From Lachnospiraceae bacterium (GTDB lineage Bacteria; Bacillota; Clostridia; Lachnospirales; Lachnospiraceae), in contig JAJQID010000189.1 of the NCBI GenBank assembly GCA_021199405.1, forward strand, positions 1 through 28,012: a stretch of DNA of 28,012 nt, written 5' to 3'. Positions within the stretch are counted from its first letter, which is position 1. Every line of letters begins with the position of its first letter. The notes below the pieces were generated by a model, which was given only the letters and a program-made list of their open reading frames with translations, was not told the origin of the DNA and did not search any database. The translations under genes and the position numbers were made by a program. Below are positions 1 through 8,388 of this stretch, piece by piece.

Positions 1-53
1 GGTGTATCTGAAAAGACTGTGACGTGGGTGCGGCCATATTTGGCTGTTTTCAC

Positions 54-74
54 AGAAATTTATGATAAATTTCT
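54..74. promoter_or_regulatory. Candidate operator palindrome upstream of the GH3 gene
   Basis: A perfect inverted repeat, AGAAATTTA, three bases (tga), TAAATTTCT, lies about 80 bases before the proposed GH3 start. A TATGAT hexamer, a possible -10 box, sits inside it at 61-66, so a bound repressor could block RNA polymerase. No good -35 box is visible at the right distance, so the promoter is uncertain. The repeat is AT-rich and could also arise by chance. Confidence 0.3.
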
Positions 75-153
75 TCAGAAATGCACAGACTAAAAAGAAA
101 AAAATTTTCAGAATAAAAAGTCGATCGGCATGGCACCACAGGAGGGTAAAGCT

Positions 154-2304
154 TTGAAAACACAGGAAGATTTTGTAAAACAGGCGCAGGCGCTGGTGGA
201 GAAGATGACGGTGGAGGAGGCGGCCAGCCAGCTCCTCCACTCCGCGCCGGCCATCGAGCGTCTGGGAGTCCCGGCCTATAACTGGTGGAATGAGGCGCTG
301 CACGGGGTGGCCAGAGCCGGGATCGCTACGGTGTTTCCTCAGGCCATCGGGATGGCGGCGGCTTTTGATCCGGACTTCCTGAAAAAGGAGGCGGAGGTGA
401 TCGCCACAGAAGGGAGGGCAAAATATAACGCGGCTGTGGCCCAGGGTGACCGGGATATATACAAGGGCGTGAACTTCTGGTCTCCGAACATTAATATTTT
501 CCGGGATCCCCGCTGGGGCCGGGGACAGGAGACCTATGGGGAGGATCCGGTTTTGACCGAGGAGTGCGGCAAGGCCTTTGTGGAGGGTCTGCAGGGAGAC
601 GGCGAATATCTAAAGGCCGCCGCCTGCGCCAAGCATTTTGCGGTTCATTCCGGGCCGGAGGAGCTGCGCCATGAGTTTGACGCTCGGGTTTCGCCCAAGG
701 ATTTGCGGGAGACTTATCTGCCGGCCTTTGAGGCGCTGGTGAAGGACGCCCATGTGGAGGCGGTGATGGGAGCCTATAACCGCACCAACGGGGAGCCCTG
801 CTGCGGCAGCGAGACGCTGCTGGTGGATATCCTGAGAAAGGAATGGGGCTTTACCGGCCATGTGGTCAGCGACTGCTGGGCGGTGCGGGATTTTCATGAG
901 CACCATCATGTGACAGAGAACGGCGCCCAGTCCGCGTCTCTGGCGGTGCGCATGGGCTGCGATTTAAACTGCGGCTGCACCTATGAGAGGCTGCTGGAGG
1001 GACTGGAGCAGGGGCTGATTACGGAGGAGGAGATTCGCCGGTCCGCTGTCCGTGTGTTTACCACCCGGTATAAGCTGGGTCTGTTTGATCCGGATTGCGA
1101 GTACAATCGGATTCCTTACACGGAGGTGCATAAGAAAAAGCATGTCCGTATGGCGCTGAAGGCGGCGGAGAGATCCATGGTGCTTCTGAAAAATGACGGG
1201 ATTCTGCCTTTAAATAAGGAAAAGCTGAAGACTATCGGCGTCATCGGTCCCAACGCCTACAGCATCCCCGTCCTGTATGGCAATTACAACGGGGAATCGG
1301 ATCAGTGGGTTACCAATCTGGACGGAATCCGTAAGCTGGCGGGAGAAAAAATCCGGGTTCTGTACAGCAAGGGCTGCAATCTTTACAGTAAACCGGGGGA
1401 AAAGCCGACCCGGCGGGACAGGCTTTACAGCGAGGCCGTGGCTGTGGCTCAGAACAGCGACGTTGTGATTCTGTGTGTGGGGCTGGACAGCACCATGGAG
1501 GGAGAGCAGGGGGATACGGGAAATTCTGACGCCGCGGGCGACAAGACCACCCTTCTTCTGCCGGAATGCCAGAGGGTCTTAATTCAGAAGATTCTCGGTG
1601 TGGGAAAGCCGGTGATTCTGGTGATCAACAGCGGCAGCAGCCTGGATCTGAGCCTGTATGAAAAACAGGCCGGCGCCATTGTACAGAGCTGGTATCCCGG
1701 GGAGCGGGGCGGAGAGGCGCTGGGGCGCATCCTTTTCGGGAAAACAAATCCCTGCGGGAAGCTGCCGGTCACCTTTTATTATGAGGATCAGACGCTGCCG
1801 GAGTTTACGGATTATCATATGCAGAGCCGTACCTACCGGTATCTTTCGCAGAAGCCCTGGTATCCTTTCGGCTATGGACTGTCCTATACTCATTTTGCTT
1901 ATGAAGAGCCGGAGCTTTCCTTTGTGAATGAGGATGGCTCAGGCCAGCAGGTTCTTTTCCATCAGACGGTGAAGGAGCTGAAGGTAAAGATAACCGTGCA
2001 GAATACCGGGGAGAGGACCGGCTCGGAGATTGTGGAGTGTTACCTGCGCTATGAGGGAGAGGCCTTCGAGAAGCCGAACCATAAGCTGGTCGCCTTTCGG
2101 AAGGTTACGTTGAAGCCGGGAGAGAAAAAGCGGGTTACGCTTCCTGTTCCGGCGAAAAGAGTTTTCAGCGTGGGGAAGGATGGAAAGCAGATGCTGTATC
2201 CGGGCGAATATACGTTGTTTGTCGGCGGCTCTCAGCCGGATGAAAGGAGCCGGGAGCTGTTGGGAACGGAGCCTGTGCGCAGGACGTTTTATTGCGGAGG
2301 GTGA
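154..2304 (+). CDS. GH3 family beta-glycosidase (beta-glucosidase/beta-xylosidase type)
   Basis: This enzyme hydrolyses terminal beta-linked sugars from oligosaccharides. The start chosen is TTG 154, because GGAGGG at 141-146 lies seven bases before it, whereas the in-frame ATG at 130 has no ribosome binding site. The product is about 716 aa. Visible GH3 signatures are WNEALHGVARAG near the N-terminus, the substrate-loop segment RDPRWGRGQETYGEDP (about 117-132), the KHF motif (about 160-162), and the nucleophile region GHVVSDCWAV with Asp about 240. The (alpha/beta)6 sandwich and a C-terminal fibronectin-III-like domain follow, giving the usual three-domain length. No signal peptide is seen, so it should act in the cytosol. 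The N-terminal pattern resembles the xylosidase/arabinosidase branch, but sequence alone does not fix the substrate. A terminator follows, so it is probably transcribed alone. Confidence 0.93.
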   Translation: MKTQEDFVKQAQALVEKMTVEEAASQLLHSAPAIERLGVPAYNWWNEALHGVARAGIATVFPQAIGMAAAFDPDFLKKEAEVIATEGRAKYNAAVAQGDRDIYKGVNFWSPNINIFRDPRWGRGQETYGEDPVLTEECGKAFVEGLQGDGEYLKAAACAKHFAVHSGPEELRHEFDARVSPKDLRETYLPAFEALVKDAHVEAVMGAYNRTNGEPCCGSETLLVDILRKEWGFTGHVVSDCWAVRDFHEHHHVTENGAQSASLAVRMGCDLNCGCTYERLLEGLEQGLITEEEIRRSAVRVFTTRYKLGLFDPDCEYNRIPYTEVHKKKHVRMALKAAERSMVLLKNDGILPLNKEKLKTIGVIGPNAYSIPVLYGNYNGESDQWVTNLDGIRKLAGEKIRVLYSKGCNLYSKPGEKPTRRDRLYSEAVAVAQNSDVVILCVGLDSTMEGEQGDTGNSDAAGDKTTLLLPECQRVLIQKILGVGKPVILVINSGSSLDLSLYEKQAGAIVQSWYPGERGGEALGRILFGKTNPCGKLPVTFYYEDQTLPEFTDYHMQSRTYRYLSQKPWYPFGYGLSYTHFAYEEPELSFVNEDGSGQQVLFHQTVKELKVKITVQNTGERTGSEIVECYLRYEGEAFEKPNHKLVAFRKVTLKPGEKKRVTLPVPAKRVFSVGKDGKQMLYPGEYTLFVGGSQPDERSRELLGTEPVRRTFYCGG

Positions 2305-2352
2305 GATTGCATTTCGATTTAATCGGATAGAGACGATGATATATTATGAAGG

Positions 2353-2398
2353 AAAGCCCTTCGGTGAACTCCTGATGGAGAAAAGCCGAGGGGCTTTT
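2353..2398 (+). terminator. Rho-independent terminator after the GH3 gene
   Basis: A 12-bp stem (AAAGCCCTTCGG at 2353-2364 with CCGAGGGGCTTT at 2386-2397, one G-U pair) encloses a nested CTCC/GGAG hairpin and ends in a short T tract. It lies about 50 bases after the GH3 stop and separates that gene from the ABC operon. Confidence 0.65.
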
Positions 2399-2555
2399 GC
2401 GTGTTGACGGATACATTGTGTTCACGTTTTTTTCACAGAAGCTTCGGTTTCTTTTCACTGTTTCCTATTACAATAGCATGCGAACGATTTTGAGGCAGAT
2501 TTCCGTCGGAGGCAATGAAGGTGTATCTGCCGGATCAGATTAAAGGAGGATATTT

Positions 2556-3533
2556 ATGATAACGGTTGAACATCTGACAAAAATGTATGGTGATTTTACC
2601 GCCGTCAGCGATCTTTCATTTGAAATAGATGAAGGGCATGTCTACGGGTTCCTGGGACCAAACGGCGCGGGAAAAACAACTACAATGAATATCATGACCG
2701 GATGTCTGTCAGCGACTGCAGGTACAGTCAGAATAGATGGCCATGATATTTTTGAGGAGCCGGATGAGGCGAAAAGGCTGATCGGCTATCTTCCCGAGCA
2801 GCCGCCTTTATACTTAAACGAGACCCCCGTGGAATATCTGCAATTTGTAGGTGAGGCCAAGGGGCTGAAAGGCGCTGAGCTGAGAAATCAGATTGAGCAG
2901 GTCATGGAGCAGACGAAGATCACGGAGATGAGAAACCGCCGGATAGCGGCGCTTTCCAAGGGATATAAACAGCGTGTGGGAATCGCGCAGGCGCTGCTCG
3001 GCAATCCGAAGGTGATTATTCTGGATGAACCTACGGTAGGTCTTGACCCGATCCAGATCATTGAAATCCGTGATCTGATCAAAGAGCTGGGGCAGCACCA
3101 CACGGTGATTCTGAGCTCTCATATTTTGTCAGAGGTGCAGACCATCTGCGACGAGATCATGATTATCGCTCACGGAAAGCTGGTGGCCTTCGGGGAGCCG
3201 GAGAAGCTGACCAGTCAGCTGCTGACCCCCAATGAAATTACCATTACCGCCGATGCAGATCAGAATACGGTCAGAGAGATTCTGAGCAGAGTTTCTCATG
3301 TGACAGAGCTGTCGTTTTCAGAGAAAGAGGATTCATATACAACAGCGCATATAAAAACGGACCGGAAGAATATCTATGATATGTCCCGGGAGGTGTTTAC
3401 CGCGTTCGCAAAACAGGATACAGTGCTGCTGGAGATGTCCTTAAAGCAGGCAAACCTGGAGGACGTGTTTATTGAGCTGACAGAGGATACGGCGGAAACA
3501 GAATCCGGAGAAAGGGAGGGGATCAGCGAATGA
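2556..3533 (+). CDS. ABC transporter ATP-binding protein, GldA-like
   Basis: This is the cytosolic ATPase of an ABC-2 type export system, 325 aa. Walker A is GPNGAGKT (34-41), the signature is LSKGYKQR (133-140), Walker B is VIILDEPT (153-160), and the switch histidine is near 189. After the roughly 220-residue nucleotide-binding domain comes an accessory C-terminal domain, as is usual in the GldA/CcmA/NatA group. The start is clear: AGGAGG lies seven bases upstream. The stop overlaps the next gene as ATGA, so translation is probably coupled. It is the first gene of a four-gene operon (permease, GldG-like and DUF4340-like proteins). The transported substrate cannot be told from sequence. Confidence 0.93.
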   Translation: MITVEHLTKMYGDFTAVSDLSFEIDEGHVYGFLGPNGAGKTTTMNIMTGCLSATAGTVRIDGHDIFEEPDEAKRLIGYLPEQPPLYLNETPVEYLQFVGEAKGLKGAELRNQIEQVMEQTKITEMRNRRIAALSKGYKQRVGIAQALLGNPKVIILDEPTVGLDPIQIIEIRDLIKELGQHHTVILSSHILSEVQTICDEIMIIAHGKLVAFGEPEKLTSQLLTPNEITITADADQNTVREILSRVSHVTELSFSEKEDSYTTAHIKTDRKNIYDMSREVFTAFAKQDTVLLEMSLKQANLEDVFIELTEDTAETESGEREGISE

Positions 3534-4393
3534 CTGCCATTTTAAAACATGAACTGAGAAGCTATTTTCATTCTTTTACGGCGTACTTTTTCGGGGCCTT
3601 TCTGCTGGTGGTTACCGGCGTCTGCGCCATGATTTACAATATCAATCAGACCGTAAGCAATTTTGAATATGTGCTGGGTCTGGGCTGTATCGTGCTGGTG
3701 CTGATCGTGCCGATACTGACCATGAGGAGCATTGCCGAGGAGAAAAAGCAAAAGACTGATCAGCTGCTGTATGCGCTGCCGGTGACCACAACTCAGGTGG
3801 TTGTCGGGAAATATCTGGCGCTTCTGGTGGTGTTCATAATCCCGCTGTGCATTATCGGGGTCTATCCGCTGATATTCGCGCAGTATGGGGACGTATATCT
3901 GCCTACCTCCTACGGTACCCTGTTCGCGTTCTTTATGATGGGCGCGGCGCTGATCGCGGTGGGGGTGTTTATTTCCTCCTTGACGGAGAATCAGGGCTTT
4001 GCGGCGGGCATCGGTGTGGCGGTGATTTTATTCAATTATTACAGTGTGACGATCGCGGAATATGTATCCTCCACGGCGTTGGGAAGCGCTATCGTCCTGT
4101 GTGTGGCGGCGGCTCTGGTTGCCTTTCTGATCAATCATCTGACAAAAAATGAGAATCTTGCTTACGGGATTGGTCTCGCCCTGCTCGCTGTCATCACGGC
4201 TACCTATCTGATCAACAGTGAGATGTACGAGGGGCTGGTGCCGAAAATTATGACGGAGCTGTCGCTGTTTGAACGGTTTTATGTTTTTGTGGACGGCGTT
4301 TTTGATATTACCGCCATCGTATACTACATCACAGTGATTATTTTCTTTCTGTTCTTATCTGTGCAGTCTCTTGAGAAGAGGAGGTATAACTGA
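3530..4393 (+). CDS. ABC-2 type permease, GldF-like
   Basis: This 287-aa integral membrane subunit should form the channel partner of the preceding ATPase. Hydrophobic segments are visible near residues 17-37, 47-65, 95-116, 129-150, 155-175, 185-202, 210-228 and 260-280. A conserved-looking cytosolic stretch after the second segment (RSIAEEKKQKTDQLLYALPV, about 66-85) matches the coupling region of the GldF/NosY permeases. It overlaps the upstream gene by four bases and the downstream gene as TGATG, showing tight coupling. Family members act as exporters or mechanochemical ATPase complexes. Function here is unknown. Confidence 0.88.
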   Translation: MTAILKHELRSYFHSFTAYFFGAFLLVVTGVCAMIYNINQTVSNFEYVLGLGCIVLVLIVPILTMRSIAEEKKQKTDQLLYALPVTTTQVVVGKYLALLVVFIIPLCIIGVYPLIFAQYGDVYLPTSYGTLFAFFMMGAALIAVGVFISSLTENQGFAAGIGVAVILFNYYSVTIAEYVSSTALGSAIVLCVAAALVAFLINHLTKNENLAYGIGLALLAVITATYLINSEMYEGLVPKIMTELSLFERFYVFVDGVFDITAIVYYITVIIFFLFLSVQSLEKRRYN

Positions 4394-5847
4394 TGAGTAT
4401 GTCGCGTGAGGAAAAAAAGGAAATCAGAAATAATAAAAATGCCATGAACCGGCTGGCGTTTCAGGGAGGCAGCTATTCCCTGATCATTTCCGCTATTGTG
4501 CTGGCGGTGCTGGTGGTGGTGAATGTGCTGGCGACGACGCTGCCCTCCACCTGGACGCAGCTGGATATCAGCTCCGCCCAGCTGTATTCCGTGACCAGCA
4601 ACACAAAGGTGGTGTTAAACAATCTGGAGGAGGATGTGACAATTTACTGGATCGTCCAGTCCGGCTCGGAGAATTCGATTCTTCAGAATTTGCTGGATAA
4701 GTATGACAGCCTGTCCGACCACGTGACAGTGGTCAAGAAAAATCCGGACGTTTATCCCACCTTTGCGGAGCAGTATACGGATGAAACTGTGACCAACAAC
4801 AGTCTGGTGGTGGAGTGTGGTGGTAAGAGCAGATATATCGCCTGGTCGGATATTTATCAGGAGGAGCTGAGCTATTACGGCATGTCCCTGACCAGATCCT
4901 TTGACGGTGAGGGCTGTATTACCTCCGCCATTGATTATGTGGTCAGCGATGAACTCCCCATTATGTATGTGCTGGAGGGGCACGGTGAGGAGGAGCTGCC
5001 GGAAACCTTCGCGGAGCAGATTGAAAAATCCAATATCGAGACCCAGAGCCTGTCCCTTCTGACGGTAGATGAGATTCCGGAGGATGCGGACTGCGTCCTG
5101 ATCTATGAGCCTCAGAGTGATCTTTCAGAGGATGAGGTGGAGATGCTGTCTGACTGGGTGTATGACGGCGGCAAGCTGATGGTGATTGCGGGACCGGTGG
5201 ACGGAGAGGATTTCGAAAATCTGAACAGTCTGCTGGAATATTACGGTGTGACTGTGGAGGAAGGCGTCGTCATTGAGGCGGAGAGAACGAACTATGTATA
5301 TTATCCCTATCTGCTTTTACCCAATATTCAGAGCGACGATATTACGGACGCGCTGATTGAGGAAAATTATTATGTGGTCATGCCTATCGCTTCCGGACTG
5401 ACAGTGTCTGAGGATTCCGGTTCCAACGGAACGGTGACGGAGCTTCTGACCACGTCGGAATCCGCGTTCAGCAAGCTTGACGGTTATGGCCTGACCACCT
5501 ATGAGATGGAGGACGGCGATATTGAGGGACCATTCGCTCTGGCGGTGTCCATTGAGAGCAATAATGGCGGCAGACTGGTGTGGTTCTCTTCCGCAGACTT
5601 TCTGGACGATTCCTATAACTCCTATTCCTCCGGAGCCAACGTGGATATCACGCTGAACGCGATTTCGAATATGATAGGCGAGCGCGAGGCTCTGGCTATC
5701 AGCAGCAGGTCTCTGGATTATAATTATCTGACGATCAGCGACTCTGCCGCCTCCATGCTGAAGCTTGTGATGATCGGCGTGTTCCCGCTGGCCTATCTGG
5801 GTATCGGCGTATGTATCCTGCTGAGAAGGAGGAACCTGCAAAAATGA
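4393..5847 (+). CDS. GldG-like ABC-associated membrane-anchored protein
   Basis: The protein is 484 aa: a short basic cytosolic start, one membrane segment (about 27-50), a large extracytoplasmic region, and a second membrane segment near the C-terminus (about 460-477) followed by a basic tail. This is the layout of GldG / ABC_transp_aux proteins, whose outer domain resembles the IFT52/GldG fold. A GAGGAGG site sits just before the start, and the start overlaps the permease stop. In Bacteroidetes, GldA-GldF-GldG serve gliding and type IX secretion. In Firmicutes the role of such sets is not known. The outer domain is acidic. The family call rests on layout and context more than on one motif. 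Confidence 0.82.
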   Translation: MSMSREEKKEIRNNKNAMNRLAFQGGSYSLIISAIVLAVLVVVNVLATTLPSTWTQLDISSAQLYSVTSNTKVVLNNLEEDVTIYWIVQSGSENSILQNLLDKYDSLSDHVTVVKKNPDVYPTFAEQYTDETVTNNSLVVECGGKSRYIAWSDIYQEELSYYGMSLTRSFDGEGCITSAIDYVVSDELPIMYVLEGHGEEELPETFAEQIEKSNIETQSLSLLTVDEIPEDADCVLIYEPQSDLSEDEVEMLSDWVYDGGKLMVIAGPVDGEDFENLNSLLEYYGVTVEEGVVIEAERTNYVYYPYLLLPNIQSDDITDALIEENYYVVMPIASGLTVSEDSGSNGTVTELLTTSESAFSKLDGYGLTTYEMEDGDIEGPFALAVSIESNNGGRLVWFSSADFLDDSYNSYSSGANVDITLNAISNMIGEREALAISSRSLDYNYLTISDSAASMLKLVMIGVFPLAYLGIGVCILLRRRNLQK

Positions 5848-7367
5848 AAAGAGCCAGAAAAATTTATATTCTGCTGGGCGTTCTGGTGGTGCTGTGCGCG
5901 GCGACCTTTGCCGTATCGCAGTATAATGAGAAGCAGGAGCAGATCAAAAACAGCAACGAGGTTGTGTTATCCATTGATCCGGAAACAGTGACTGCCCTCT
6001 CCTGGGAAACGGAGGAGAATTCTCTGGCGTTCCACAAGGATACGGAGACAGGGGAATGGATCTATGACGATGACGAGGCCTTCCCGACCAGTACCGATAT
6101 GATTGAAAGCCTTCTGAGTATCTTCGAAGAATATGAGGCGGATTTCATCATTGAGGAGGTGGAGGATTATTCCCAGTACGGTCTGGATGATCCGGTGTGT
6201 ACGATCAATATTACTCTGGAGGACGAGACAGTCTATGAAATCACGCTGGGAAATTTCAGTACTCTGGATGAGGAGAGATATCTCTCTTACGGGGACGGGA
6301 ATGTGTATCTGGCGGTGGTGGATCCGCTGGAGTCCTACGACATAGGGCTGAGCGATATGATTCTGAATGATTCGCTGGATACCATTTCCGAGGCCAGCTC
6401 CATTACCTTCTCCGGCGCGGAAAATTACAGTATTTATTATGAAGAAGGCAGCAGCAATACCTATTGCACGGAGGATGTGTATTTTGTCACCGAAACGGAT
6501 GCCCCCCTGGACACCTCCAATGTGGAGAGCTATCTGAAAGGCTTTCAGAATACCACACTGTATGATTACGTGACCTATAACGTTACCGAGGAGGAGCTGG
6601 AGCTCTATGGCATGAACGACCCGGTGCTGGCGGTTACCGTGGAATATCCGTATACGGAAACTGACGAGGACGGGGAGGAGACGGAGATCACCCGTACAGT
6701 TACGCTGACTGTAGGCGTCAATCAGGATGAACTGGCCGAGGCCGAGGAGGAGCTTGCTGAAGATGAGGACGCTGAGGATGGAGCGGAGGCGGATATTTCA
6801 ACGCTCAGTCTGTATGTCAGAGTGGATGACTCCCAGATCATATATGAGCTCACCGAAACCAGATATGACTATCTGATCGCCTGCGGTTATGATGATCTTC
6901 GCCATGCGGAGGTGTTGACCGCTGATTTCGCGGACATTTATCAGCTGGAGTTTACTATCGAGGGAACTACCTATACAATCTATTCCGAGATGGATGAGGA
7001 GGCGGATGAGGACGAAGAAAACAGCCGCATTTACTATTATTATTATGATGGGGTGGTAATAAATGCTGATGAACTGGAGGAGGATGACGATATCGGGAAT
7101 TACCGCGTGGAGGTGGATATTGACAATCTATCGGATGTGCTGGACGCTGTGACAGCGGAAAGCTTCGCGGACGAGGAGCCCGCGGATAAGGAGGAGATCA
7201 GCTTCATCGCTTATCTGGATAATGAGAACTATCCTCAGGTGGAGGTGCAGCTGTACCGTTACGACGGAACCTACTGTCTGGCGGTGATCGACGGAGAGCC
7301 GGTGTCGCTGGTGCTGCGATCCTCCGTTGTGGATCTGATCGAGACAATCAATGCGATGGTGCTGTAA
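5844..7367 (+). CDS. DUF4340-type extracytoplasmic protein, strongly acidic
   Basis: The start is ATG 5844, overlapping the previous stop as ATGA and preceded by AGGAGG; an in-frame ATG at 5811 lies inside the upstream gene and is rejected. The product is about 507 aa with one N-terminal membrane anchor (about 6-24) and no lipobox cysteine. The rest should face outside. Repeated DUF4340-like units are suggested by recurring patterns such as YGLDDP and YGMNDP, each followed by a beta-rich stretch. Runs of Asp/Glu are striking (for example EEELAEDEDAEDGAEAD and DEEADEDEEN), with a tyrosine cluster nearby. It is the last gene of the Gld-like operon. It may be an accessory outer subunit; no catalytic motif is visible. 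Confidence 0.82.
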   Translation: MKRARKIYILLGVLVVLCAATFAVSQYNEKQEQIKNSNEVVLSIDPETVTALSWETEENSLAFHKDTETGEWIYDDDEAFPTSTDMIESLLSIFEEYEADFIIEEVEDYSQYGLDDPVCTINITLEDETVYEITLGNFSTLDEERYLSYGDGNVYLAVVDPLESYDIGLSDMILNDSLDTISEASSITFSGAENYSIYYEEGSSNTYCTEDVYFVTETDAPLDTSNVESYLKGFQNTTLYDYVTYNVTEEELELYGMNDPVLAVTVEYPYTETDEDGEETEITRTVTLTVGVNQDELAEAEEELAEDEDAEDGAEADISTLSLYVRVDDSQIIYELTETRYDYLIACGYDDLRHAEVLTADFADIYQLEFTIEGTTYTIYSEMDEEADEDEENSRIYYYYYDGVVINADELEEDDDIGNYRVEVDIDNLSDVLDAVTAESFADEEPADKEEISFIAYLDNENYPQVEVQLYRYDGTYCLAVIDGEPVSLVLRSSVVDLIETINAMVL

Positions 7368-7388
7368 GACCATATAAAGTCGTTTATT

Positions 7389-7570
7389 ATGTAATGATGA
7401 TACCCGGATTTCTCCGCGCTTTGCGCTCTCGAAATCCTCAAAACATTCGAAATCCGCTCATTTTTCTTCGAAAAATGGCTACTTTCTCATGTTTTGGCGG
7501 GTCGCAAAGTCAGTAATTGGAACGCAAGCGTTCCATTACTGACCTTTCGACCCTGGTATCATCATGTAAT
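7389..7570. mobile_element. MITE-like structured inverted-repeat element with 7-bp direct repeats
   Basis: Direct repeats ATGTAAT at 7389-7395 and 7564-7570 flank terminal inverted repeats GATGATACC (7396-7404) and GGTATCATC (7555-7563). Inside, three further foldback units are visible: GGATTTC/GAAATCC (7406-7412/7431-7437) enclosing GCGC-ttt-GCGC; AAAACAT/ATGTTTT (7440-7446/7489-7495) enclosing CATTTTTC-ttc-GAAAAATG; and a long hairpin with arms 7499-7525 and 7528-7553. The whole could fold as a multi-arm junction. No coding region fits inside. It lies between the last gene of the Gld-like operon and that operon's terminator. A non-autonomous insertion is the best reading; a structured RNA is the alternative. 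Confidence 0.65.
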
Positions 7571-7572
7571 TG

Positions 7573-7620
7573 CCGGCCCCGGAGACAGACGAAAAGTCGC
7601 CCGGGGCCGGTTTTGTTTTG
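7573..7620 (+). terminator. Strong rho-independent terminator of the Gld-like operon
   Basis: A perfect 10-bp GC-rich stem, CCGGCCCCGG (7573-7582) with CCGGGGCCGG (7601-7610), is followed by TTTTGTTTTG. It immediately follows the MITE-like element and most likely terminated the Gld-like operon before the insertion. Confidence 0.88.
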
Positions 7621-7740
7621 TTGACTTTGAGCCGTTGTATTATTATAATGAAAAAAAGCCGGAAAAACGGATCGCGGGATTTTCGTGGGTGTTTTTTGCA
7701 GAAACGCGGTGGGGAAAAGGCAATACGACAGGAGAAGGGT

Positions 7741-8100
7741 ATGGTGGAAAAAGAAAACGCAAAGCTGTCTGCCGCCCAGAAGGCGGCGCAGAAAAAGTAT
7801 GATGAAAAGACTAAAATGATTTCGGTAAAGTATACGCCGGTGGACATGGCTGATTATGAGAAAATGCGGAGCTTTCTGGACGAAAGCGGGCAGTCGGCCA
7901 ATCAGTTTATCAAGAAGCTGATTCACGATTACTTTGATCCGGAAACGAAGGCGGCGAAGGAAGAGGAAAACAGGGCGGCGGAGCCGGAGAAGCCCGCAGC
8001 GCAGTCCATATCTGCCTCTTCTGTGAAGGAAAGGGAAGGTGCAGAAGGCGGACAGGAGGGAAAGCCAGGAATGGGAGTCTTGCCGGAATGGCTGGACTGA
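7741..8100 (+). CDS. Small ribbon-helix-helix-like protein
   Basis: The start ATG 7741 is preceded by AGGAG at 7730-7734; the longer open frame upstream runs through the terminator and is not credible. The product is 119 aa. Residues about 26-64 look like an Arc/MetJ-type ribbon-helix-helix: a strand (MISVKYT), helix (MADYEKMRSFLDES) and helix (ANQFIKKLIHDYF). A lysine/glutamine-rich lead and a low-complexity Ala/Glu tail ending in a short hydrophobic piece surround it. Such proteins bind DNA as dimers, often as antitoxins or plasmid/ICE regulators. No toxin partner is adjacent, so its target is unknown. It may be transcribed from within 7621-7740, but no convincing promoter was found. Confidence 0.65.
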   Translation: MVEKENAKLSAAQKAAQKKYDEKTKMISVKYTPVDMADYEKMRSFLDESGQSANQFIKKLIHDYFDPETKAAKEEENRAAEPEKPAAQSISASSVKEREGAEGGQEGKPGMGVLPEWLD

Positions 8101-8187
8101 TAGGTTGTTTTGGGTGAGATTTTTTCTTTCCTGAAAATATGCCCAAAAACAAAGGAAAATTTTACCATAAAACAGCAAAACCACATA

Positions 8188-8216
8188 TTGCCAACAAAAA
8201 CCACAGGAAATATAAT
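8188..8216 (+). promoter_or_regulatory. Sigma-A promoter of rhaD
   Basis: TTGCCA (8188-8193) and TATAAT (8211-8216) are separated by exactly 17 bases. Transcription should start near 8223, leaving a leader of about 165 nucleotides before the rhaD start at 8389. Confidence 0.78.
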
Positions 8217-8261
8217 TTAGTTGCAACATAAAACAAATATTTCAGACAAAAACCCACATCA

Positions 8262-8350
8262 AAGCGACTTGCCTGAAGGAAGGGTTTATCCAGACAATAG
8301 CCGGGAATAGCATCAGGCTATCGAAAGGTAGGTCTTATTCAGGCAGATTT
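8262..8350 (+). promoter_or_regulatory. Structured 5' leader of rhaD
   Basis: The leader holds an outer stem TGCCTGAA/TTCAGGCA (8270-8277/8338-8345). Inside is a hairpin ATAGCC/GGCTAT (8297-8302/8316-8321), plus a possible AGAC/GTCT pairing that extends it. The outer stem ends about 20 bases before the AAGGAGAAGGAG ribosome binding site. The fold could affect translation or mRNA stability. No known riboswitch class was recognised, and there is no terminator-like T tract. Confidence 0.35.
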
Positions 8351-8388
8351 GCCAAGAGGGGAAATTTATAAGGAGAAGGAGAATTCTT

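Noticed and set aside
130..153. Start of the GH3 gene at ATG 130
   Set aside because: No ribosome binding site precedes it, whereas the in-frame TTG at 154 has GGAGGG at ideal spacing. Kept only as an alternative.
2446..2474. Promoter for the Gld-like operon using TACAAT at 2469-2474
   Set aside because: No acceptable -35 hexamer is found at 16-18 bases upstream.
1..2530. Repeated GGTGTATCTG at 1-10 and 2520-2529
   Set aside because: A ten-base match also occurring within a coding region near 15507; no further similarity around the copies.
5317..5841. Long antisense frame (174 codons, minus strand) over the GldG-like gene
   Set aside because: Shadow of a well-supported gene; no ribosome binding site context or family-like sequence, rich in His/Gln as expected from antisense reading.
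7570..7740. Upstream extension of the ribbon-helix-helix gene
   Set aside because: It would start inside the MITE flank and read through a strong terminator; ATG 7741 with AGGAG is better.
8105..8157. Possible terminator after the ribbon-helix-helix gene
   Set aside because: The pairing TTGTTTTGGG with CCCAAAAACAA is imperfect with a long loop, and no T tract follows.
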